Shown one piece after another: positions 11,901 to 23,900 of a stretch of DNA of 61,000 bases. Numbering within the stretch: the stretch's first letter is position 1; each line of letters begins with the position of its first letter. Both the position numbers and the translations under genes were made by a program. The notes under the pieces are model-generated. The model was not told the origin of the DNA and made no database searches. It worked only from the letters and a program-made list of their open reading frames with translations. The DNA is from Symbiodinium natans (taxonomy: Eukaryota > Sar > Dinophyceae > Suessiales > Symbiodiniaceae): NCBI GenBank assembly GCA_905221605.1, contig CAJNDS010002380.1:154001-215000 (forward strand). The letters are read 5' to 3'.

Positions 11901-14900
11901 ACGCGTGGCCGGGCGGGGCCGAACGTTGTTTCAGCTACCCCAAAGGGCTTCTCTTAGTTGTAGAGTAGGTAACCTTTACCTTTTTGGGGCAATATGATCC
12001 CCTTATAATCCCAAAGGCTAACCTTTAGTTCCCCTAGGTACTGGACAACTGAATCGGAGGGCTTAGGCGATAGATGCTGCTTAAGGTACCCCTTAACGCG
12101 ACTCATATGGCCTTTCTACCCCTTAGGAATCCTTCAATAGGGTCCCCAAGCCCTTAACCTCGACAATCAACCCTAAACCCTAAACCCTAAACCCTAAACC
12201 CTTAGCCCTAAACCCTAAACCTACCCTTCGGGGTCGTCTCTTGAGAGTACAAAGCTCACTGGACCCGATAGGAGCTTCCTGGGCGCGAAGTCTAAAGCTA
12301 AGTCTAAAGCTACCTTTGTGATCCGCCATGCAGCTCCCGGAGCTCCTTGTGAGACCCTAAACCCTAAACCCTAAACCCTAAACCCTAAACCCTATACCCT
12401 AAACCCAGCCTTAACGACCCTGAGGACCGAGAATGCTAGGATTCTCAAACTCTTTTTCGGCCGGTGCTCAGACTTGCAGACACGGCCGCGCGTCGGCACG
12501 GGCTGGAGGGGCAAAGTTCCACTTGATAGCATGTGACCCGGCTCCAGCGTGGCGATAGAGATAGCCAGTAATCAAAAGGTACATCACACAGCTCGTAGTA
12601 ATTACTATAAGACGCAATAGTCATGCCAATCGTAGCCATGAATAATAGCTCCTCCTCAGTATGGGAACGCTCAAGCCTTAGGGAGCATGCCCCTGTGAAC
12701 CAGAAGCGCTGTACTGTTTTCCAAGCCGGCGATTCTTGTTGGGGTTCTTAGATTCGTGCCAATTAGATAGCAAGTCCTTCCTGAAGGACATGGATACGTG
12801 GTTTCCCTTAAACCATAAAGCTCGAGCCTTGGCAGGCCCGTAAACCCTGGCAGGCCCTGAAAGCGTTACGCATGTTTACTATGCTTCTCGAAATGCCTTT
12901 CTGTGGGTTAATAGGGGACGAAGGCATGGCCAATCCACTTGCTTCCCTGCCAAAGCCTTCATCCCTAACCAACAGTAAGTTTCGGGGGGGAAGCCTCGAA
13001 CCTTAAAGCCCTTCAAGCCTTAAAATCTAAAGCCGCCACAAGGGCCCCCGAGATGATGGCCCTCAACTCCAAAACGAGCACACCTAAACCCCCAAAGCCT
13101 AACCCCTAAACCCTAAACCCTAAACCCGAAACCCTAAACCTTGTTGAATAACCCCAACCCCCTTACTCCACGCAGGGGCTGGCGCAGCCCTGTGTACATA
13201 TTCGCATCGACCCACCGAGTCGTGTGGCTTCCCGTGCGGAGCCGAACTCCGACTGCCAGCCAGGGAATTCGAGGGTTGAGGGTTGAGGGTTGAGGGTTTA
13301 GGGTTGAGGTTTGAGGGGCTTGGGGTTTATTGTTGTTAGTATCATTCCGAATTATCAAATTTCATGAACTGCAGAGAACGTCTTTTGTAAGGTTGTTTAA
13401 GGATGATTGTTTCGGTGGGATGGTCGTGTCTGTAAGATTGCAGGTATGCATGGGCCCTTCGCCTGAGATAGCCTGAGCCCTCAACTGTACCTGGGTAGTT
13501 CTCTACATGAAGGTCCCTTTTGGGGGGTCCTTTTGATGAGGTGCCGTGCTTTCTAGGGACCCAAAAAGGGATCCTAATATAGAGAACTATCCGCATCACT
13601 GCTTCAGTTTCTGGCTGCAAGATTGGCTCCGCTGGGCAGCCTCATGACAGGCCTGCAACGCCTCGGCACTTCGAATCAGAGACGATAGCAGACACATACA
13701 GGGTTTAGGGCTTAGGGTTTAGGGATTCGGGTTTAGGGATTCGGGTTTAGGGTGTAGGGCATCCTGTGGTTCGGTTTGGGTTCCGCCCACTGTCATTGGA
13801 ACCCCCGTGCCCTGTTCATGGGCTTCACAGCAAGAGGTCTCAGAGGTTCATAAGAAGCACGCCGCTGGAGCCTGAGCTCAGAAGGCCGATCTAGTTGCAG
13901 AGTTTCTACTGTGGGGGGGGGGGGTTCGTTCGTGGTCATCCGTGTTTGTTTGCCACGGTTTGCCCGCCCGCCTCCTGAAGGTTCAGTAGCGGAGACACAT
14001 GACAGACACAGCGTCCAATCTTCCCCCATCAGGGCATTCGGGGGCTAAGCTAGATCCGGTGAAGCCCAAAGCCCTACAACCCACCCAGCAGACCGACCCT
14101 TCTCTAACCCCCTTTTACCACTCCGAACAGGGACGTTAAAGCGCTTCCAGAAAGGAGCTCTCTAGGAGCGGCATCCGGCGATCTTTCCCCGAGCCACGTT
14201 TGGTGCCATAGATGCGGGACCTGCATGCGTGAAGGCCGGGAGGTGTCTTCTGAGTCGGAAGAGTCCGAATATTGCCTTCCAGGGGTTTCGTTGGGGGCAC
14301 CCAAGGGTTTAGGGAGTTTTTTTGAGGGTTCTCACAGAACGGGGTGCATTTCAACTTTCGACACGTTAAGATTGCCTCTGAACGAATCGATGGGCTGGCA
14401 GCGTGGACGAAAGCCGCGGGCAGGTGGGGGGGGGTGGGGGGGGGTGATGGCGGTGATGGCTAAGTTGTCCTTGGAACCTCATTGAACACGCAGCCCTGTC
14501 AACCAGACTCAAAGTTCCAACCCAGTTCGACCCCTCCACTGCCCCCCCGCCTGGCCTGAGAATCTTAACAATCTCTAACCGGCCCCCGAAGAGGGCGAGA
14601 TGAACTTCTCTTCCTACATCGTCTTGAGCACCCTCGTGGTGGCGGGCGTCGTCGCACATGCGGGGGGCTTACCCCCTGGCTGACGGTTTCTGCGGTTTTG
14701 CATGGGTTCTCTTGAAAGGATGTGTGGGTTCGATAGGACGACTCGAAGGGCTAGGCGAGTCACTAAAAGCCCTCAGCCCTCAATCCTCAATCTAAGGCAT
14801 CTTTAACTTCTGGACTGTCAAGCTCTTGCCGGGGAGCTGGAATCTAGAAGTTTGCATGTGTTTTCAATTGCCCTGGATTTGGAGGCCCTGTTTGGGGTGG

Positions 14901-17900
14901 GAGAAGGAGCTCCACTGCTCCGGGTGGGCCTGTGCGAAGCAAGTGGCTTTGTGAGCACCGCCTGATGGCAGGTCTTTGCTGGGCGTGTTGTTGCCGCAGG
15001 TTGCTTAGCGCCGGCAAACTGTGATAAGCAATTTGGGTCTCTGGGAGCCCACCGAAGCGGGCCCTGCAACTCCAAACAGAAAGGCCATGTGGGCTCAGGA
15101 GGTTCAGCTCCCCGAGCTCAAATATCACTTTCAAGCTTGTTCGTGCGCGGTGCATACAGTCATGTCTATGACTAGTTGCCCTTGTGAAATCACACCATTT
15201 TTTGCCACACGCGCCTGGCAAGCTCCTGTTGCAAGCGTTGTTTGAAATCACATCTTCCAGCCAGGTTTGTTCCAAAGCATCCGCGTAAATCGTTGTGGTT
15301 TGTCGCGTGCGTTGCTCTTACGACGCCAGTCGCGGTAGCTATTTGAAACTATTTGTCCTCCATGCGTACACCCTTCCGTCCCTCGATCCTCGAAACGTCC
15401 CAGGCATTTGTCGTCCATGAGCAGTTCTACCCAGCCGTGATCTACCTGTCAACGGACAAGATGTGCCTAGCAGTGATGTATAATTTTGCGCGCGGATGCC
15501 CAGGTCAATGTGGGACTCTAATTGGGGGTTTACCATAATCAGGGACCCTGCGATAAACCCGCAAATAGTAGGATTCCCTTATAATAAGGACCCCAATAGG
15601 GTACCCCTATTGTCGAAAACCCCCAATAACCCGGAGGCCCGGAAAGATCCTGTGCTCAGTGTGCAAGGTGTAGCTGAAATGCATCTATGGACTTGTCTGG
15701 GACCTTTCATTGCAAGTGCTTTGTTTGTGCACGGAGACTATCCGATACGCCAGAAGTCCGGGTGATGTCCTGCAGAATATATGGAGATCGCCTCAACAGA
15801 TCTGTCATTGAACATGGACATTCCTCATGATGCGGCCTTTTCACACGAGGTTTCCCGTGGATCCCTGGAAGGTTCCTATCTAAAGGCAACCTGAGATGGA
15901 GATCAGTAGATCCCACCTTTTCTTTAGGCCTATGGCTTCAGAAACACTTCTTTCTTCTACATCTACCATAATAGTGAGTGGCGGTCGACCAGCTTACGTT
16001 CGGTCACCATAACACTGTATAACGGATGGTGCTGGTAATGTTGCCGGGAAATGCCACCAGGTTTAAATGCAAGAGGTTGTTCTGGGCCCGTATATGCCTG
16101 GCTCAGGCACCGAATTCCAGTGGTCGACTGAGGCTAGTACTTGAGGTGAGGCAGAAAAGACGTGCAATCTCCAACATAGTCGAGAACGCCAACTCATGTC
16201 CCGGTGGCCATTTAGACCTTGGACCCTGAACCCCCTAAACCATACAGCATAATTCTGCGACGAAACCAAATCCTAAACCCTAAGCCCCTAAGCCCTAGAC
16301 CTACATGTTCAGGATTGGGCACGTTAAGATTCAGGGACTGGCGAGGTGCTTCCGGGGGACGTCTCTGCAATCTCCGAGGTTCGCGCTCTTCCTGCTGCTG
16401 GGAAAAATCATCTTACGTGTCTTCATCGGCACGCTGCGAGACGTGGAGGCGGCGAAGGTAAACCTACCAGCGGTTTAAAGGTCGAATGTAGCCCTAGGGT
16501 TTAGGGTTTAGGGACCCATTGGCCTCGGAAGCTGTGCAGAAGATGTAGTGGCTGAGTGTCTAGACTTCGACATCCCAAACCCCTATGACCACGGCGAACC
16601 GCTGGACCCACGTTCTCCTCGCTTGAAGAATCATGGGTATAGGTAGAGTGGGTACCAAGTCGGAATGATTTAGCCCGCCCTCTAGTGGAATTTTGAACCC
16701 TGGGTGTATTGAAGCTCTGCCTGGCATGGGGGTCTATTCTTTTCTAATCCATTCTTCCCAAGGCCTGAGGCCCTGAACCCTAAACCCAGAACCCTAGACC
16801 CTAAACCCTAAACCCTAAATCGCCACTTCATCTTGAACTCAGCAATTTTAGGATCGCTTCGATTGATCCTTGTCCACAGTGGATAGACGAGATGATTCTC
16901 AACTTGAGCCGCGATGCATAGATTAGTTGTGTTGCTCCAGTAGGCAATGCCTTGCTTCAGTGATTGCACAACGCAAGTCCGACCGAACCCTAAACCCTAA
17001 ACCCTAAACCCTAAACCCTAAACCCTAAACCCTAAACCCTAAACCCTAAACCCTAAACCCTAAACCCTAAACCCTAAACCCTAAACCCCAAACCCGCCCG
17101 CCCCCCCTCAAAGCTCTATTGGGGTAGGCGGGCGCAGTCGAGCGTTCAGCGAGACCAGGGCAGGCTCTGCTGGGCTGCAGAGCCTGCCAACCGCACCCCT
17201 GAGGGGTCGCCAAGCTAGAGTCGCCTAGCATAGTCACTATAGATATTTTATTACCCTAAAACCCTCGGGGGGGTTTCCTTTTTCAATTTGCCTGGACCTG
17301 GCCTGGCCCTGGCCCTGGCCCTGGCCCTGGCCCTGGCCCTGGCCCTGGCCCTGGCCCTGGCCCTGGCCCTGGCCCTGGCCCTGGCCCTGGCCCTGGCCCT
17401 GGGATCTGGCCCTGGCCCTGACCCTGGCCCTGGCCCTGGCCCTGGAACCCTGGCCCTGGCCCTGGCCCTGGCCCTGTGGGTCTGGCTGGCCCTTGGCTCT
17501 GGCCCCTTGGCCTGGTTCAGGCTCAGGCAGGGGCGGCCAAGCACAGAGAAGGGCAGGAGGCCAAAAGCCAGGGCCCAGGGGCCCCTTGAATTAGGGCCAG
17601 AGCCAGGGGAGGCCAAAGCCAGGGCCAGAGCCAGGGTTAGGGCCAGGGCCAGAGCTAGGGCCAGGCTAGGGTCAAGGGTTAGCGCCACCGCCTTGAACCA
17701 GAGCCAGGCAGCAGAGCCAGGGCCAGGGCCAGAGCCAGGGCCGGGGCCAGGGCCAGGTCCAGGGCCAGGGCCAGCACCAGGGCCAGCAGGGCCAGGGCGA
17801 AGCTGCCTGGCTCTGGCCCTGGCCTGGTACCTCTCACCTGGCTCTGGTTCTCTGGCTTCTTGCCAGACTGCACCCTGGCTGTGCAACCTCTTCGCCTTAT

Positions 17901-20900
17901 TGAGAGGGCCCTTCGGCCCAGACCGTCCCCTTCGCGCAAACCTGAAGGAGAGTCCTTTGCCTTATGGACCCAGTACCCACAACCTGCAAGTTCACGCCTG
18001 AGTTTTCTGTGAGAGGGCCCTTCGGCCCGTCCCCTTCGCGTAAACCTGAAGGGGAATCCTTTGCCTTATGGCCCCAAGAAAAACCCAGAAGTCTAGTCAC
18101 TAAAGGCTTGGGCTGTTCTAACTAGTTTCAGAATCCTCCAAGAGTGTTCGACGTGTAAGTTTTGAATGCTTGCCTTAGTTTGGGCTGGCTCCGGCTTGGG
18201 TTCGCGGATTTTGAATGGCTGGCTTGGTTTTGGCTGGCTCCGGTTTGGTTTCGCAGTGAGTTGTGATAGGGTGGCCTTGGGGTGGGCATGTCTTCACACT
18301 ATTGCGTTCAGCTGACCCGTGCTACACCCCAAACCCCAAACCCTAAACCCCAAAAACCCCAAACCCCAAGCCCCAAACCTAAACCCTAAACCCCCAGCCT
18401 CCTCCTAAGCTCTGATCCTGTCTCTTCAGAAGGTGGAGCAGCTGGTGGATTCGGGTCGGGGCTTCCTGGCGTGGGCGCCCGCCGGTTTAGGGTTTTGGTC
18501 TGTAGGGTTTAGGGTCTAGGGTTTAGGGTTTAGGGTTTAGGGTCTAGGGTCTAGGGTCTAGGGCTTATGGTTTAGGATTTGGGGCCTTAGGTTTCAGGCT
18601 TTAGGGTACGCCCAGGGTTTAGGGGTTTCGGGTTTCGGGTTGTGGGTTTAGGGTTTAGGGTTCAGGGTTCAGGGCCTTAGGGCGTTAGGGTTTAGGGTTT
18701 GGGGTTTAGGGTCTTTTCTTTTGGGGTCGTCGCAGTTTCGAGAAGTCCCCGCCACAGGGTGGGGGTCTTGGGCCGCCAGAATGCTTTAAAGACCGTGAGC
18801 CCTGCTGCCCTCAAGGCAGGAGCTTTTGTAAGTTCAAGCACCTCTCTCCCCCCACAGAGTCACCATCACAGACTTTGCTCTAGGGCAGCTCTCTGCCTAG
18901 CAGCTGCCTCCGTGTCGGCAGTGCGGCCCAAACCCTCAAACACCCAAGCCCCTAAACCTTACACACCCGGCCGAGTTCTGCACTATTCCACCCAAAAGCA
19001 TTCCACCCACACCCGCAAACCTGGCATGCTGAGGCAGACACCATCCTCTTTCTCGTTTTCTATGCCCCCACGATCGACAACCGCGAAGCCCGAGCCCTCA
19101 CTGTGGGTTCGGGTGTCGGAGTCCATGAAACCCCCTCCACTTGGAGGTTCAGGGTACTTATAACCCAATCATAAGTGCAGCTTTTGCTTGGGTTATTGAG
19201 TACCCTGAACGTCCCCACCTTTACCCACGATAGCCCCGAACAAATCTCATCTCGTTCAACCCAAGTTCGCGGGGCTGCACGTTGCTTCTCTAGCTGGTTT
19301 AGGGGGGTGGCCCCGCGGGGGCGGGAGGGATTTTAGGACTCGGGGGTTTAGGTTAAAGCTGCGGTGTGGTCGAGGCGTGTTCACGATTTCGGGGTCAGAG
19401 GCCAAGAAGGCAATCCTGCACTACAGCTCGAAGATCCAAGCCCTAAAAATCAAAAGCCCTAAAACCCTAAAACCCAAAAACCCCAAAACCCTAAAACCCT
19501 AAAACCCTAAAACGAAAAACCCCAAAACCCTAAAACCCAAACCCCAAACCCCAAACCCTAAACCCTAAACCCTAAACCCAAAACCTAAACCTTAACCCCA
19601 AATGTTTGACGGAGCCCAGGTGGGAACCGTCTTCCTGATTCAGTATATCTGCTGCGTGATCTTCATGAAGGCCGTCTATATCCCCTTGGGGATTGTTTTT
19701 TATATTAGTTTATATAAAACCCAAGAGGATATTTCACATGTTAGTTTTCATTAAGGTTCCACGGGGAGTATAGCCGTTGCGAGTGGCTCTTGGTTTGAAG
19801 CTTAAGGTTTGGGATGATGCAGGGCAGGGTGAAGATTCCAAGGTTTAGGAGGGTTTGGAGCTTACTTGAAGCTTATGGAATTGTGGAAGCCTTCCTGACT
19901 CTTCTGGGCACAGGCTTCCAGATACCAAGATGTTGTGGCCTCCTGTTTTCAGGGGCCCGAGCCCGCTTGTCACCATCCTCGAGTACATGGGAGGGGAGAT
20001 TCTAAGCCTCTTGACCCTACTCCCCAAGCCCCAAGTCCTACACCCCTGCTAAAACGGATCGGGAATCACGTGCTCGACGCAGGTTTTCCACCTCACCACG
20101 CAAATCCGCGTCTCGCACATGTTCGAGGCCGTGTTGCGGGTGCCGAGTTTGGGCTCCAAGCCCTGCTGTTCTGGATTTCAGCAGGGCTTCTTGGGTTGAG
20201 GGTGTCACGCCTTCCAGCTTCCGACTCCAAAAAGGCACCCCCCCCGCCCCCAGGCGTAAGAACCCTACCCACAATCCCCCGCGGAGCCTGAACCCAGACT
20301 CCAATCCTCAACCCTAAACCCTCAACCCTCAAACCCTAAACCCTGAACCCCCTAAACCCTAAACCCCAAACCCCCCAAACCCCCAAGCCCTTGTCTTTGT
20401 CGAAGGTCGGGGTGCCGCGGCTGATCGTGAACATCAAGCTCGTCGGGCTCATGGCTCTGCTGCTCGGCCCCGGCCCCAGGACCGAGGCTTAGGGCTGGGG
20501 GGTTCTGGGGTTAAGAGTTTCAGGGTTTCAGGGCTTTTAGGGTTTTCTTAGGGTTTTAGGGTTTAGGGTTTTAGGGTGTTAGGGTTTTAGGGGTTTAGGG
20601 TTTTAGGGTTTTAGGGCTTGGTGGAGAAGTCTTCTCTTCCGGGCTTGGGGTCGATTCAGTTTTGGGTATTGGGTTTTTTGGGGTTTGCCCATGCGTGCTT
20701 TCGCATTTCCCCTTGCTGTCCGCCCCAAGATCCTGAAATCGCGGGGGGACAGGTTGCCCTCAAAGCTGAGGTGCCTTTCAAACCACGGAAAGAGCTTGCA
20801 GCAAAAATCCCAGCCTAAACCCTAAACCCTCCCAAGCCCTAAGTTCCCTCAAGCCCCTGCCCTAAACCCCCCCCCCAAAGTCCCAAACTCTCAACTCCCA

Positions 20901-23900
20901 TGCGCTTTCATACCCTAAACCCTAAACCCTAAACCCTAAACCCTAAACCCTAAACCCTAAACCCTAAACCCTAAACCCTAAACCCTCAACCCTCAACCCT
21001 CAACCCTAAACCCTAAACCCTAAACCTCCCAGCCCCCTCCGCAAGAGGCTGCGACCTGCTGGCGCTGAGCTACTTTTACAGCGTGGCGTGCGATGCCCAG
21101 GGTGTTTCAGGCAGCCAAGGACACCCGAAATCAAGACGAATGGGAAGGAATCCACCCTAATGGGTCTCATCTTCCGTGTTTGAAAAGTTGAAAAGGGGTT
21201 TTCGGGCTCCCTGGGCTTAAAGTTTAGCGCTTTGGGCTTTGGGCACGAGTAGGGTTGTCGGAAGCACGAAAAGGGTTGGGAGTTTCGGGTTTGCTCGTGG
21301 TTCGGGGGTTTTGATTTGGAGGGTTTACGAATATGGGAGACCCCTAAAATACACCCCCAAATAGTAGGATCCCCTTATTATAAGGACCCCAAAAAGTAAG
21401 CCCCCATTTAGGGTCATGAGGAAGTCCCGGAGTTGTTGCAGAATGAGAGGTGACGCTGTCCACCTGAAGCCCTCAACCCTGAAGCCTCCTTTTCAGCATG
21501 TTATGGACGCTGCATGGCATATGTCTCGAGGTTGAGGGTTGAGGTTTCGCAGGTTTAGGGGCTTAGGGCAACCCTAAGCCGCAAACCACAAACCCCAAAC
21601 CCTAAACCCTAAACCCCTAGTAGGGCCTCGGAAGGCCCCAAGCCACGGGATTAGAAGCCTTTTCCTGTAGCCCGAGGTCGAAGTCGTCCACCTTCTTCAC
21701 TTGGATCCTTTTTGAGGCCAGAGATCGTGGAGATTCGGTGGAGATTCGGGGGTTGAGGGTTGGGAGGAAAATCTGGCTTCGGGTTGAGTCTTTAGGGCTT
21801 AGGATTTTAGAGTTCTTTGTTTCAGGCTGTAGGGCTTCAGGGATTTAGGGTTGTTCATCACCTCAAGGATGTCGAGGAAAGCCGTGGAAGCTTGCGCAGT
21901 TCTGAGGGCTCCATAGTGTGCAAGGCAGTGATGGTATTCATGTCCCAAGGCACTGACGATGTGCAGCGTCGTTCTGGTCTCCATGTGCAAGTACTCCATC
22001 CACATGATCGATTTGAGGCCGGTGCGCAGCTGTGTCACGCTCAGAGCCAAGCCCCTCAAACGGGCTGAAGGGTGAGCTAGGGGATTCTTGCTGCCTTATT
22101 TCACGTGTCCCTCCCCCCCCCCCCCCCCCCACACCGTATGATTTCTTGCTGCGTGAATAGAGTTCTGGAACCCTGGCTCTGAGAAGATGCCGAAGTCCAA
22201 AACCCGAGCCACTAACCGGTCTTTGGGGGCCCTCTCTGGCTCGCTAGGCTTGAGAATGGTTGGCCGGCCAAGTCTGCTGAGCACTCAGCCTTCGGAGCTT
22301 AAACTTGCCAGCTCTCAATAGGGAGCCAGGGAATCAGGAGGTTTCCAAGGAACCTAATTCCCTGGTTGCCCATCAAAAACGAGAGCATGCAGGGTTTAGA
22401 GGGTTGTAGAGAGGATACTTAACGGGGTGTTCAGGGGGCTGAGGGTCAGAAATTACCAGCCTCGTAGAGGGTGATTGAGGGTTGGGGGAGTTAGGTGGCT
22501 TAGGGTTTGATGTTTTTTAGGGGGCTTAAGCTGCCACTTAGGAAACCCTCGGTGACAACGAGTCCAAAAGCAACTCCCACGGCCTTGGCGAAACAAGAAA
22601 CAGGAAGCCCCCACGCTACCCTTATTCCTTTGCTCTTTTTGTGAAGGGCTGAGGTTCCCTGTTGCCCAGGGTGCCCGGTGGGATCTGGAATGCAGGCAGC
22701 CCTAACCCCTTAATGGGTCTGAAGGCTGGACCCCAAAGTCCACGGTATGGTCGATTCTGCTCGGTTGTGGTCGCCTGGGTTCCCGAAAAGTCATAGCAGG
22801 GTCCGGGCAAGGGACTGCCATTTTTGGAACTGACCTTGCATCCGGACACCCAGTTCATCCAGACACCCAGTTCACAGGGTCATGTTGAAGGTCTGTCTTT
22901 TCTACGTGGACCTGATCCATGACGTGGTTTCCATGACGCTGTTCTTGGCCTGGTGCTGAGTTGATCAGCCGTAGGGTACGTTTGGGGCAGCCTGCAGTGT
23001 GGTCCCATACCATAAACTGCCATAGTCAGCCCTACCGAAACCCTAAACCCTAAACCCCAAACCCCAAACCCTAAACCCTTGTGAGATTTTCCTGTACACA
23101 AGCGCCGAGTTGGATTTCGTATAGTGCAGAAGCTGTTAGACGAACACTTGTATAGGCATGAACAAACATGCAAGCGTCAAATAGCATTCATGAGACAAGT
23201 TCCTGCATGACAGGCGCCTTGGGCTCAATCGGAAAAAGCAAGCTACGTAGTCTAGTCACTGTGACTCCGGCCCCAGTACCCCGCTTCTGAAACTGGTAGC
23301 GGAGCTGTGGAGCTCAGTGACACGTTTTTCATTCCTCGCAGCAATCTCGTCCGGAAGAGAAGCTAAGGGGGATTTGGGTGTGAGCCAAGAAGCCAAAAGA
23401 ACGTCAGCATTGCCAGTCTACAATAGACCACTGCACTGCGCAAATCCGACACCATGTCGGTAGCTGGGTTAAAGTACGACCCTGTACTTAGCCTTGACAC
23501 CCCAGCAGAAACCAAGTCAGGAAGCTACATTTACAGCGGCTCCGCAGCGTCCTTCCACGACTGGGAGTTTCGCACACGTGCCCGTGTATCCCAGCATCGT
23601 GAAAGGCAGCGTCGAGAGGTCTTGAAAGACCTCCGTTCTAGCCACCAACTCAGCCGTTCTGCATCCCCACGAAAGTGGGTAGGTGGTGGCATAAGATCCC
23701 CGGACCGTCACACAGGTGATGAGAGCAGTGGGATGGCAGCCAGTCCTTCAAGTGCCCCAGGACGCCGGCGCGGCCGCCAGGCCGGTGCGGAGTCCATGTC
23801 GTCAGGAGACGGTGGCGAAGAAGAACAACAGCCACAAGATTATGAGGTTGAGGACGACGGGCAAGCTTCGGTTGAGACTGAGCCTGTCCCCACACTCGCT

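Larger units (their letters stand above)
16458..18429 (+). other. HRD1 intron 4
   Basis: Contains a perfect CCCTAAA array (16986-17095) and the GGCCCT/CCAGGG hexamer inverted pair (17290-17810). Two near-identical 40-bp stretches around 17905 and 18012 (gagagggcccttcggccc) form a direct repeat. Confidence 0.65.

Noticed and set aside
17251-18001. Long ORFs on both strands (Ala-Leu and Gly-Pro repeats)
   Set aside because: They are translations of the GGCCCT/AGGGCC hexamer repeats, with no other content.
21799-22059. Minus-strand ORF overlapping HRD1 exon 12
   Set aside because: The + strand reading of the same DNA matches the KYxxHxxDL region of HRD1 with good splice borders, so the minus ORF is its shadow.
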